In this document: piece by piece, positions 53,170 to 61,266 of the stretch
How positions within the stretch are numbered: the first letter of the stretch is position 1
Layout of the letters: each line of letters opens with the position of its first letter
Origin: Chitinophagaceae bacterium BSSC1
Lineage (GTDB): Bacteria > Bacteroidota > Bacteroidia > Chitinophagales > Chitinophagaceae
NCBI GenBank assembly: GCA_002256435.1
Contig: NKJC01000002.1
Coordinates: 663,996 to 727,995 of the forward strand
DNA: 64,000 nucleotides
Reading direction: 5' to 3'
Translations under genes and position numbers: made by a program
Notes under the pieces: generated by a model
Database searches by the model: none
Seen by the model: only the letters and a program-made list of their open reading frames with translations
Told to the model about the DNA's origin: nothing

Positions 53170-53796
53170 ATGAAGATACTTATTGCTGATGACCATACCA
53201 TTGTAAGGGAAGGATTGAAAAGAATTTTATTAGAAGCTTTCCCCTTCTGTGAAATTCATGATGTGTCAGACTCTGCTGATTTGCTCAAAAAAGCATTGCA
53301 TGAGTCTTGGGATATTATTATCTCAGACATTACCATGCCCGGTCAATCGGGTATTGAAGTATTAAAACAAATCAAAGAATACGCCCCTACTATTCCAGTT
53401 TTAATGCTAAGCATGCACGCCCCTGAGCAATATGCCGTTAGAGCCATTAAAGCTGGTGCTTCCGGATATTTGACCAAGGAGAGTGCCCCTTTTGAATTGG
53501 TAAACGCTGTAGAAAAGATTTTAGGTGGCAGAAAATACATTACCCCTCAAGTGGCTGAAGTTTTGGCGGAATCTATTGAGCAGAATTTTGACAAAGCGCC
53601 CCATGAAATCTTATCTGATAGGGAATTTGAGGTACTTAAGTTAATTGCTGAGGGCCAGTCTATTAGTAAAATAGGTGAAACCCTTTCATTAAGTGTGAAT
53701 ACCATCAGTACTTATAGGACCCGTATCATGGAAAAATTAAATATCCATAATAATGCAGACTTGGTTAAGTATGCCATGAAGCATAGTCTTATCTAA
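53170..53796 (+). CDS. NarL/LuxR-family response regulator
   Basis: The 208-residue protein has a receiver domain (1-120) with the acidic pair D7/D8 in ILIADDHTIVREGL, phosphoacceptor D53 in ISDITMPGQSG, LMLSMHA and the Lys in GYLTKES. A LuxR-type HTH follows (about 143-203; LSDREFEVLKLIAEGQSISK then NTISTYRTRIMEKL). It is complete and probably active. No cognate histidine kinase is adjacent; the nearest signalling genes are the receiver and PAS proteins after the GH5 gene. Confidence 0.94.
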   Translation: MKILIADDHTIVREGLKRILLEAFPFCEIHDVSDSADLLKKALHESWDIIISDITMPGQSGIEVLKQIKEYAPTIPVLMLSMHAPEQYAVRAIKAGASGYLTKESAPFELVNAVEKILGGRKYITPQVAEVLAESIEQNFDKAPHEILSDREFEVLKLIAEGQSISKIGETLSLSVNTISTYRTRIMEKLNIHNNADLVKYAMKHSLI

Positions 53797-53854
53797 AAAT
53801 CTGCTGTTTGTAGTAATAGACCAAGTCACAGCCAGTAAAATACAAGAGCATTTG

Positions 53855-53898
53855 TGCCCACAACCCCTACAAGGCTGCGGGCATTTTTGTTAGGGGTT
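53855..53898 (+). promoter_or_regulatory. Interleaved inverted repeats between the regulator and GH5 genes
   Basis: TGCCC (53855-53859) can pair with GGGCA (53879-53883), which is followed by TTTTTGTT and would act as a terminator. AACCCCTA (53862-53869) can pair with TAGGGGTT (53891-53898). The two stems interleave, so they are mutually exclusive or form a pseudoknot. This could be a simple terminator or an attenuator controlling the GH5 gene. Confidence 0.45.
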
Positions 53899-53964
53899 TA
53901 TCACAGGTTCTGCTATTTCTCTCTCAGCATTGCTGAAGCAGCTTTGTATTGTTAAAACAAGGCC

Positions 53965-55077
53965 ATGAAAGCAATCAAAAACATAAGAATAGCCATCCCC
54001 ACAGCCGCCGCTATCTTATGCTGCTTGTTCCTTAACCAAGTTAACGCTGCAGCATTTATAGGCTATGAAAACGCTCCAATAGGAATTACTTTAAACGGAG
54101 CTGAATTTGGAAACCAAAGCCTTCCAGGTATTTATAAAAAAGACTACATCTACCCAAATGAACAAGAAGTTCGCTATTTCGCTGGAAAAGGCGTTCAACT
54201 GATTCAATTACCTATTAGATGGGAAAGAGTTCAACAAAAAATTGGTGCTGGACTAGATGTTAACCAAATGGCCTTGATTCACAACTTCATCAATACTTGC
54301 AAAAAATACCGTGTAGATGTGATCATTACCATCCAAAACTATGGTAGATACAAAATCAATGCTGTTGAATATGTATTGGGTAGCAAACAAGTTCCTTACA
54401 ACCAATTCCGCGAATTCTGGAAAAGCTTTGCCGCTGCTTTAAGACAACACGAAAATATCTATGGTTATGATATCATGGCTGAACCTTATAATATGGGTGA
54501 AGGTGTTTGGGAAAACGCTGCTCAAGAAGCCATCTACGGAATTAGAGAAGTTGACCAATTAAATACCATCATCATTGACGGAAACAACTATGCTTGTGCT
54601 CAAAAATGGGAAGAATATAGCGATGGTCTTAAATACCTAGATGATCCTAATAACAACCTGCTTTTTGACGCACATTGCTATTTTGACAATGACTGTAGCG
54701 GTACTTATGCCAATGGATACAGCAGCGATATTACTGCTCAGATTGCTGTGGAAAAAGTGACTCCCTTTATCAACTGGCTTAAAGCCAACAACAAAAGAGG
54801 TTATGTAGGTGAGTTTGGCGTTCCAAAAAATGATGCTCGCTGGATTCCAGTCTTGGAAAACTTCCTTAGCTATATTCAAAAAAACAATGTTGGTGGTTGC
54901 TACTGGGGTGCTGGTCCATGGTGGAAAGGATACAGCCTAAGCATTGAACCACTTCAAGGTGTGGATCAACCACAAATGCTGGTTTTGAACAGATACTTAA
55001 ATGAAAAAAGCAACTGGGCTAGCAACAATTTGAATAACGTAAAAGCCAATATGGCTGTGATTGGCAGAGAAAAATAA
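53965..55077 (+). CDS. Secreted GH5-family glycoside hydrolase (endoglucanase-like)
   Basis: The 370-residue enzyme has a signal peptide (1-28, ending QVNA). The GH5 TIM barrel shows GVQLIQLPIRWERVQ near 76, YRVDVIITIQNYG near 115, the acid/base E173 in YDIMAEPYNM and nucleophile E283 in GYVGEFGVP, with DAHCYFDNDCSG between. The residue before the acid/base Glu is Ala instead of the usual Asn of NEP. Cellulase or another beta-glucanase activity is the default guess. No carbohydrate-binding module or T9SS tail is present. It lies between two signalling genes. Confidence 0.88.
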   Translation: MKAIKNIRIAIPTAAAILCCLFLNQVNAAAFIGYENAPIGITLNGAEFGNQSLPGIYKKDYIYPNEQEVRYFAGKGVQLIQLPIRWERVQQKIGAGLDVNQMALIHNFINTCKKYRVDVIITIQNYGRYKINAVEYVLGSKQVPYNQFREFWKSFAAALRQHENIYGYDIMAEPYNMGEGVWENAAQEAIYGIREVDQLNTIIIDGNNYACAQKWEEYSDGLKYLDDPNNNLLFDAHCYFDNDCSGTYANGYSSDITAQIAVEKVTPFINWLKANNKRGYVGEFGVPKNDARWIPVLENFLSYIQKNNVGGCYWGAGPWWKGYSLSIEPLQGVDQPQMLVLNRYLNEKSNWASNNLNNVKANMAVIGREK

Positions 55078-55122
55078 GTACAACTAATAAATCAATTTTC
55101 TCCTCATCCAATACTTTGAACC

Positions 55123-55503
55123 ATGAAAGCCCCTTTGAAAATCTTGCTAGTTGACCAGTCTGTTTATAGCAAATATCAATTGAATGAATTATTAGGCACC
55201 AGGGAAGATCAAACCTTGATTGAGTTAGCCGAAAACCTTGAAATGGCCGAGGATGCAATTCCTAGATTTCAGCCCAACTTAATCATTACTGAATTAGACC
55301 AAACAGAAGGTAGGCCTGATTTAATACAATGGGTCAAAGACCATGCGCAGAAAGCCAAATTGATGGTTCTAACACATTTTACCCTACCCTGTTTTAGAGA
55401 AGCCTGCAAACAGCAAGGAGCTGATTATTTTTTTGATAAAGCAACAGAAATGCTGGCTGTTAAAAAAACCATTGGGCAGTTATACCAGCAAATGCCTGCC
55501 TAG
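55123..55503 (+). CDS. Stand-alone receiver domain with Glu at the phosphoacceptor position
   Basis: The 126-residue protein has the receiver fold: KILLVDQSVYSKYQLNELL (one acidic residue, D11, instead of the pair), LIITELDQTEG where E57 replaces the phosphoacceptor Asp, MVLTHF with the conserved Thr T84, and DYFFDKATE with the conserved Lys K106. It has no output domain. A Glu at this position can mimic the phosphorylated state, so it may act as a fixed partner. It sits between GH5 and the PAS/receiver protein. Confidence 0.8.
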   Translation: MKAPLKILLVDQSVYSKYQLNELLGTREDQTLIELAENLEMAEDAIPRFQPNLIITELDQTEGRPDLIQWVKDHAQKAKLMVLTHFTLPCFREACKQQGADYFFDKATEMLAVKKTIGQLYQQMPA

Positions 55504-55515
55504 CACCATTTAATG

Positions 55516-55605
55516 AATTGTAGTAGTTGAACTACAATTTGCCTGCAAACTGCTATTGCAGTATCGGATTGCTACTACCAGTTCCAGCTTAGCAAGTTTG
55601 GAACT
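55516..55605 (+). promoter_or_regulatory. Leader with three consecutive stem-loops before the PAS protein
   Basis: AATTGTAGT/ACTACAATT (55516-55539), ACTGC-TATT-GCAGT (55549-55562) and AGTTCC/GGAACT (55580-55605) form three non-overlapping perfect stems in the 126 bases between the receiver gene and the PAS gene. The start codon is preceded by AAAGGAAG, a rare Shine-Dalgarno-like sequence for this genome. An RNA-level control element is possible; the first stem could also be a terminator, although it lacks a T run. Confidence 0.45.
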
Positions 55606-55629
55606 TGTGCTAGATATAAAGGAAGAAAC

Positions 55630-57462
55630 ATGAAATACCCCTATCCACTAGACGAAACCCTTTCTGTGTTGATTCAGTCCAATTTTTGTTTTGTACTCAG
55701 TACAGACCTAGAAGGACGCATTAGCTACTTCAACCAGAAAACAATTGAACAGCATCCAGAATGGCAACGCAAATTGCCCAATATGCTATTTACTGACCTT
55801 TTGAGTGAAGAGGACAAACTCCGCTATGGCCGGGCTGTGAAAAAAAGCTTAGAAGACATTAGCTTGCCAGTTACCCAGGCATTGCATAGTTTTCTTGAGC
55901 CACAGCAAGCTACCCTTCCGGTACAATTCAGTATTTCTGTGATCAAGGACGATATGTATGACCCTATTGGTTTATTGTTAATAGGCCAAGAGATTAGCGT
56001 AAAAGCAGATAAAAACACAGATACCCAGCATCCATTACAAGGTAGTAATCAACAATACGCCAGCATTGCCAATCAACTCCCAATGATGGTATGGGTATTA
56101 GATGCAGACATGCAATGTGTTTTTGCTAATGAGTCTGTTACCAAACATTTTCAAGTAAACCAACAATCAGAATTGGGCAGGGGATTCATGAAAAGATTAC
56201 CAAAAAAAGAATTGAGTGGAGAACTAGGTTCCTTCTTAAATAATCTTTCTTTAAAACAATCCTTCTCATTAGAAGTTGCCATTAGTAATGCGGGAGTTGA
56301 CGAGTGGATTCATTTTCACTTATCTCCTCAATTTAACTTGGATTGTCAATTTTCAGGCTATCTAATTTATGGTACAGATATTAGCCATGTACACCAAGCA
56401 GCTAATGCTATTAGACAGCAAAATGACCTAATAAAAGTCCTGAATAAAGAATTTGTACGCTTCAAGAAAATAGCTTCCTGCACCAATCAGAGTATTATTC
56501 TCACCAATACCATTAATCAAATTACTTGGATCAATAATGCCTTTACAGATTTAATGGGTTATGAATTAACAGAAATTGCTGGGCAACAAGACTTCCAATT
56601 GTTTAGTGGTGATGATACTGCCTTAGAAGATATTGATGTAATCAAATCAAGTATCTGCAATGTTAGTTCAATTAAAAAAGAAATGGTCTTATACAATAAG
56701 GGTAGTCAAAAACTTTGGATTGAATATATTAAGGAGCCCATTTTTGATGAACAACAAGTCTTCACTGGATTTTTGATTATTCTCAATGATGTTAGTGTTA
56801 GAAAAGTGTCTGAAACAGAAGCTGCCAAACAACTAGTATCGCTCAAGAAAATGTCCTTTATTGCTTCACATGAAATTAGACATGAGTTTTCTAAAATCAT
56901 GCAAGTAACTCAAACTATTAAGTTACAAAAACCAGACATTCTGGTTTATCAACAATTATTAGCCGAGATTGAAAAGTCAACTGATAAAATGAATGCTGCC
57001 ATATATGAATTGAACAACCAAATCAATTTTGCAACATCCAATAGCATTTCACTTGACGCATACTTACATCAAGAAATTGAAGAAATTGTTTTGATTGATG
57101 ACGATGGTCTGGTGAATGAAATGAACAAAGTGGTTATTCGTTCTGTATTTCCTGATATGCCAGTGAAAGTGTTTAATGAAGTTGACTATGCCATATCACA
57201 TATTAATGCTCACCCATTTACTAGAAGGAAAATTATTGTAGACTTGAATTTTCCTCACAAATCTGGTTGGCATTTTCTAGACGAGTACCAAAAATTAGAT
57301 CAACCTTGGTCTGTAGTTGTGCTCACTTCTAGTCTACAACAGGAAGACATTGAGCGTTCAAAAGCCTATAGATTTATTACACATTTCATGACCAAACCTT
57401 TGAATCAAGCCCAGTTAAAAGGCCTAAGAATATTAGCCTCTAAAAAGCTTCGTGTTGCCTGA
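55630..57462 (+). CDS. PAS-PAS-PAS-DHp-receiver protein lacking a histidine-kinase ATPase domain
   Basis: The 610-residue cytoplasmic protein holds three PAS-like domains (about 12-122, 142-255 and 280-392). Next is a dimerisation/phosphotransfer-like helix pair (about 400-468) with H414 in SFIASHEIRHEF, matching the H-box. A full receiver follows (about 484-605) with D490/D491, phosphoacceptor D538 in IIVDLNFPHKSGW, T566 and K589. No HATPase_c motifs (N-box, DxGxG) occur between H414 and the receiver: the DHp ends near 468 and the receiver starts about 15 residues later. The protein could relay phosphate but not make it. No transmembrane segment is visible. Confidence 0.87.
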   Translation: MKYPYPLDETLSVLIQSNFCFVLSTDLEGRISYFNQKTIEQHPEWQRKLPNMLFTDLLSEEDKLRYGRAVKKSLEDISLPVTQALHSFLEPQQATLPVQFSISVIKDDMYDPIGLLLIGQEISVKADKNTDTQHPLQGSNQQYASIANQLPMMVWVLDADMQCVFANESVTKHFQVNQQSELGRGFMKRLPKKELSGELGSFLNNLSLKQSFSLEVAISNAGVDEWIHFHLSPQFNLDCQFSGYLIYGTDISHVHQAANAIRQQNDLIKVLNKEFVRFKKIASCTNQSIILTNTINQITWINNAFTDLMGYELTEIAGQQDFQLFSGDDTALEDIDVIKSSICNVSSIKKEMVLYNKGSQKLWIEYIKEPIFDEQQVFTGFLIILNDVSVRKVSETEAAKQLVSLKKMSFIASHEIRHEFSKIMQVTQTIKLQKPDILVYQQLLAEIEKSTDKMNAAIYELNNQINFATSNSISLDAYLHQEIEEIVLIDDDGLVNEMNKVVIRSVFPDMPVKVFNEVDYAISHINAHPFTRRKIIVDLNFPHKSGWHFLDEYQKLDQPWSVVVLTSSLQQEDIERSKAYRFITHFMTKPLNQAQLKGLRILASKKLRVA

Positions 57463-57500
57463 CGATAGATGCATTACACCTTGAAAACAGCACATGAAAA

Positions 57501-57522
57501 GGGCCCCGATTATTCGGGGCCC
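57501..57522. terminator. GC-rich hairpin between the PAS gene and proline dehydrogenase
   Basis: GGGCCCCGA-TTAT-TCGGGGCCC is a perfect 9-bp stem between convergent genes. Flanking T or A runs are short, so it may stop both transcripts by stability alone. Confidence 0.8.
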
Positions 57523-57547
57523 GATTTATTTAAAAGCCAGTGATAGC

Positions 57548-58732
57548 TTATGCTTTTCTTCTTTCTAATTCTTTTTTAATCAAGGCTAACTCTCTTCCAG
57601 TTTGACCACTCACGCTACTATTTTCTTGTGCTCTGCGCATCAAATAAGGAATTACATCACGAATTGGACCAAAGGGCAGGTATTTGCTTACGCTTAATCC
57701 TGCTTTGGCTAGGTTGAATGTAATATTATCACTCATGCCATATAACTGAGAAAAATGCAAATGCGGGTGTTGTAAAGACAAACCTTTTTCTTCCATTAAT
57801 CTGGCAGCTAATAAATTGCTTTCATCATTATGAGAAGCTACAATACAAGCTACCTTTTCAATATGTTCTACACAAAACCTAATGCTCTCATTATAATCCC
57901 TATCTGTGTCTTCTTTATTTGCTTGAATGGGAGATGTATAACCCAATTCTAGTGCCCTTTCACGCTCTTTTTCCATATAAGCACCCCTTACCAATTTGAT
58001 GCCCAGGATAAATCCTTGTTGCACCGCAATTTGATGAGAGATTTTTAAAAAATGCAAGCGATCGTGTCTGTATAATTGAATGGTATTATACACTACAGCC
58101 TTTTCCTTGTTGAAGATCTCCATCATTTCCATGGTTAGTCTATCAACCGGATCTTGAATCCAACTTTCTTCTGCATCAATTAATACACCAATGTTTTTCT
58201 CTGCAGCTGCTTCGCAAATAATATACATTCTTTCTCTTACCCTATCCCATTCTGCAATTTCTGCTTCATGGTCATGAATACCACTTCTCAGTCTTGGTGC
58301 TTCATTCAAGGTTTGTAAAAGACCGTGTCTAGCAAGACCTGTTACTTTAATGCTGATATAGGGAATATTAGACTGAGTGGATGCATAATTAATCACGCGA
58401 ATAAACTCGTCTGTAGCAAGGTCAAAATTTTCTTCTCCTTCTTTTCCTTCCACACCATAATCCAGAATTACTTTCACGCCATATTTGCCTAAAACAGCAC
58501 CAACATTGGCGGTTTCTTCTAAGGTCTCTCCACCCACAAACTGTTTGAAAATAGTCTTCCTAATAATTCCATGAATAGGTAAACCCGTTTTCATCAAAAA
58601 CGGTGTTAACCTTGTTCCCAATTGCACAAACAATGGGAAGCCCATGGTACTAAAAAGGAACTTAGCTCCTTTCAAATCTTTGTTTGCCTTGTAGGCGAAT
58701 GCATTCTCGGTATTTTCAAAGGAAATATTCAT
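57548..58732 (-). CDS. Proline dehydrogenase (monofunctional)
   Basis: The 394-residue flavoenzyme oxidises proline to pyrroline-5-carboxylate. Barrel motifs are VKVILDYGVEGKEGEENFD, SIKVTGLARHGLL, VLIDAEESWIQDPVD, YNTIQLYRHDRL, GIKLVRGAYMEKERERA (catalytic Lys/Arg region), VASHNDES and QLYGMSD, with YLPFGPIRDVIPYLMRRAQE at the end. It lacks the P5C-dehydrogenase half of PutA, as usual in Bacteroidota. It is a single-gene unit. Confidence 0.95.
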   Translation of the reverse strand: MNISFENTENAFAYKANKDLKGAKFLFSTMGFPLFVQLGTRLTPFLMKTGLPIHGIIRKTIFKQFVGGETLEETANVGAVLGKYGVKVILDYGVEGKEGEENFDLATDEFIRVINYASTQSNIPYISIKVTGLARHGLLQTLNEAPRLRSGIHDHEAEIAEWDRVRERMYIICEAAAEKNIGVLIDAEESWIQDPVDRLTMEMMEIFNKEKAVVYNTIQLYRHDRLHFLKISHQIAVQQGFILGIKLVRGAYMEKERERALELGYTSPIQANKEDTDRDYNESIRFCVEHIEKVACIVASHNDESNLLAARLMEEKGLSLQHPHLHFSQLYGMSDNITFNLAKAGLSVSKYLPFGPIRDVIPYLMRRAQENSSVSGQTGRELALIKKELERRKA

Positions 58733-58822
58733 TGCTAACGGTCGTTCGTTACGCGAATATCGGAACAGAACGCTTAAGAAAAAAAAGGAATTTTAGATTC
58801 TGGCAATATCTAGCAAAAATAT

Positions 58823-59539
58823 TTAGATAGCCTGGTGATTAAAGGGCTGCAAAACCATTTCACTAACCACTCCAGAACGAGGTTGTTGACATAAAAACCA
58901 GACCGCTTTTGCAGCCTCATCAGCTACCACCATCTTGTCTCTTTGTACCCTTAGGTCTATCTGATCCCAGAAGGCAGAATCCACCCCTCCTAAAAACAAA
59001 TTGGTAATCCTGATTTCGGTTCTTTTTAACTCTTCTCTGATACTTTGCATCATCCCCACCAAACCATATTTACTTGCGCTATATGCAGCAGCACCGGCCA
59101 TTGGAACTTTCCCTAATACACCAGGAATATTTATGATCAATCCTTTTTTCTGTTCTTTCATACTAGGCAAAATGGCCTGCATCAAGTGGAATACACCAAT
59201 TAAGTTTACTTGCAAGGATTGCATAAAATCATTCTCTGATAGCATTTCAAGCGGTTTGATGATGCCAATACCTGCTGCATTCACCATGATATCCACCACC
59301 GGCATCACTTGTTTTAAGCTAGCCATGGCTGCTTGAATAGAGGCTGTATTGCTCAAATCCATCAGAAAACAACGTTCCTGAGAAATACCAACAGAAGTAG
59401 CTAGATCCGCAAGTTTACTGCTTTCCCTACCCGTGATGGCTACATTGGCACCTGAGCCTATTAAAAGCTTTACAATTGCGGCTCCAATTGTTCCAGTGGC
59501 TCCTACTACCAATACCTGTTTGCCCTTGAGTGTTTCCAT
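58823..59539 (-). CDS. Short-chain dehydrogenase/reductase (SDR)
   Basis: The 238-residue classical SDR has the cofactor motif VLVVGATGTIGAAIVKL, the NAAG motif in MVNAAGIGI and the active-site Tyr-Lys in AAYSASKYGLVG. The catalytic Ser position falls in INIPGVLGKVPMAG, where no Ser is obvious, so activity should be checked. The TGRE segment after the second strand suggests NADP preference. The substrate is unknown. It is divergent from the dipeptide epimerase gene. Confidence 0.88.
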   Translation of the reverse strand: METLKGKQVLVVGATGTIGAAIVKLLIGSGANVAITGRESSKLADLATSVGISQERCFLMDLSNTASIQAAMASLKQVMPVVDIMVNAAGIGIIKPLEMLSENDFMQSLQVNLIGVFHLMQAILPSMKEQKKGLIINIPGVLGKVPMAGAAAYSASKYGLVGMMQSIREELKRTEIRITNLFLGGVDSAFWDQIDLRVQRDKMVVADEAAKAVWFLCQQPRSGVVSEMVLQPFNHQAI

Positions 59540-59620
59540 GATTTTTGTTTTAAAACACCGGATGCAGTTTTTTGTTCTGTTTCCTGCTATTTATTTGCGT
59601 TTTAATCAGACCTTCGCTGC

Positions 59621-60718
59621 ATGATTATTACCAAAACGGAGATTTATAAATACAGCATTCCCATGTTGCCCTTTACCATCGCCACCGGCACTATGCACTA
59701 TGCCCAAAACCTGTTGGTGCGGGTGCATACGGATAGCGGAATCGTTGGTATTGGTGAGTGTTCTGCCTTTCCCATGATTGCTGCTGAAACGCAAGCCACT
59801 TGTTATGAAATGGCTAAGGATTTTGCTCAAATCTGGAAGGGAAAAGACCCTTTGAATATTGAGCAGAGAATGGAGGAACTGGACCTTTTTACTGCTGGAA
59901 ATTATACAGCCAAAAGTGCATTTGACTTAGCACTCTATGATATTGCTGCTAAAAACGCAGACCAACCACTTTACCAATTTTTAGGTGGAAAGAAGAAAAC
60001 CATAGAAAGTGATTTGACCATTGGAATTGGTTCCCCCGAACAAATGGCTGCCACAGCAAAGGAATTTGTTGCTAAGGGAGTAAAGATGATTAAGGTGAAA
60101 TTGGGTAAAAAACCAGTAGAAGACATTGATAGAATTAAAAGTATTAGAGAAGCCATTGGCCCAAAAACCATTTTAAGAATTGATGCCAATCAGGGCTGGT
60201 CTTTTGACGATGCCGTTTTGGCGCTAAATGGACTTGGCGGATTTGGCATTCAATTTTGTGAACAACCCATGCGCAAATGGAATGACGAACGTTTGCCTGA
60301 ACTTATGGCCCTATCTCCTATTCCAATCATGGCAGATGAAAGTGTGTTTACCCATCATGACGCAGAAAGGTTGATTAGAAATAAAGCCTGTGCCTATATC
60401 AATATCAAATTTGCCAAAAGTGGAGGTATTTTGGAAGCCATTAAGATTAACCAGGTAGCTGCTGATAATGGAATTGTTTGCATGATGGGTGGCATGTTGG
60501 AATCAAGGGTAGCACTTACCGCCAAAGTGCATTTTGCCATGGCTTGTGACAATATTCATTTTTACGATTTGGATACCTGTTTGCTAGGGCATCAAAAAGA
60601 CCCAGTCATTGGAGGCGTCAAATACCAGGGTATGGAACTATTATTAGACGATAGTCCAGGAATTGGTGCCGATGTAGATCCCGAGTATTTGAAAAACCTA
60701 GAGCAAACCTGCATCTAA
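59621..60718 (+). CDS. Dipeptide epimerase (L-Ala-D/L-Glu epimerase type, enolase superfamily)
   Basis: The 365-residue protein shows the muconate-lactonising-enzyme subgroup pattern: the KxK base (K158/K160 in MIKVKLG), metal ligands D188 (RIDANQGW), E214 (FCEQPM) and D239 (MADES), and the second base K263 or K266 in INIKFAKSGG. GECSAFPMI near 45 is the capping-domain contact region. L-Ala-D/L-Glu epimerases recycle peptidoglycan peptides; other dipeptides are possible. It lies close upstream of the thioesterase gene. Confidence 0.9.
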   Translation: MIITKTEIYKYSIPMLPFTIATGTMHYAQNLLVRVHTDSGIVGIGECSAFPMIAAETQATCYEMAKDFAQIWKGKDPLNIEQRMEELDLFTAGNYTAKSAFDLALYDIAAKNADQPLYQFLGGKKKTIESDLTIGIGSPEQMAATAKEFVAKGVKMIKVKLGKKPVEDIDRIKSIREAIGPKTILRIDANQGWSFDDAVLALNGLGGFGIQFCEQPMRKWNDERLPELMALSPIPIMADESVFTHHDAERLIRNKACAYINIKFAKSGGILEAIKINQVAADNGIVCMMGGMLESRVALTAKVHFAMACDNIHFYDLDTCLLGHQKDPVIGGVKYQGMELLLDDSPGIGADVDPEYLKNLEQTCI

Positions 60719-60721
60719 CCC

Positions 60722-60729
60722 TATCTTTG
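60722..60729 (+). promoter_or_regulatory. -7 box of the thioesterase gene
   Basis: TATCTTTG matches TAnnTTTG exactly, three bases after the epimerase stop and 22 bases before the ATG at 60752. The thioesterase can thus be transcribed separately. Confidence 0.55.
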
Positions 60730-60751
60730 CAAAAAATAATAGATCCCACTT

Positions 60752-61264
60752 ATGGAAGGCAAAAAAGCAACAGAGAGTTTTACCATTATGAATGAACTGG
60801 TTCTACCAAATGATACCAATACATTTGGCAACCTAATGGGAGGACGTCTCATGTACTGGATGGATATAGCAGCAGGCATTGCTGCAGGCAAGCATTGCAA
60901 CACCCCTAGTATGACAGCATCAGTTGATAATATCAGCTTTAAAAACCCCATCAAATTGGGGAATGTGGTACATATTGAAGCCCAGGTTTGTAGGGCTTTT
61001 AATACCTCTATGGAAATACATTTGCGCGTTTGGGGAGAAGACTTGCTACACCAATATAAATATGAAAGCAATGAAGCATTCTTCACTTTTGTGGCGCTAG
61101 ACCCTAATGGAAAACCTAGACTAGTCCCCCCTGTAATTCCAGAAACAGAAGAAGAGATTAAACTGTATGAAGGTTCATTGCGTAGAAGACAATTAAGGTT
61201 GATTCTTTCAGGTAAAATGAAACCAGATGATGCCAACGAACTGAAGGCATTTTTCATGAAATAA
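60752..61264 (+). CDS. Acyl-CoA thioesterase (hotdog fold, YciA/ACOT type)
   Basis: The 170-residue protein hydrolyses acyl-CoA. It has the family segments MNELVLPNDTNTFGNLMGGR (with the catalytic-type Asn/Asp region), MDIAAGIAAGKHCN, TASVDNISFKNPIKLGNVVH and VEAQV-like IEAQVCRAF. A charged C-terminal tail follows (RRRQLRLILSGKMKP). It ends two bases before the convergent acyltransferase stop. Confidence 0.92.
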   Translation: MEGKKATESFTIMNELVLPNDTNTFGNLMGGRLMYWMDIAAGIAAGKHCNTPSMTASVDNISFKNPIKLGNVVHIEAQVCRAFNTSMEIHLRVWGEDLLHQYKYESNEAFFTFVALDPNGKPRLVPPVIPETEEEIKLYEGSLRRRQLRLILSGKMKPDDANELKAFFMK

Positions 61265-61266
61265 GT

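Noticed and set aside
60721-61257. A 178-codon minus-strand open frame opposite the thioesterase
   Set aside because: The plus-strand frame carries the full hotdog thioesterase signature; the antisense frame has no recognisable domain.
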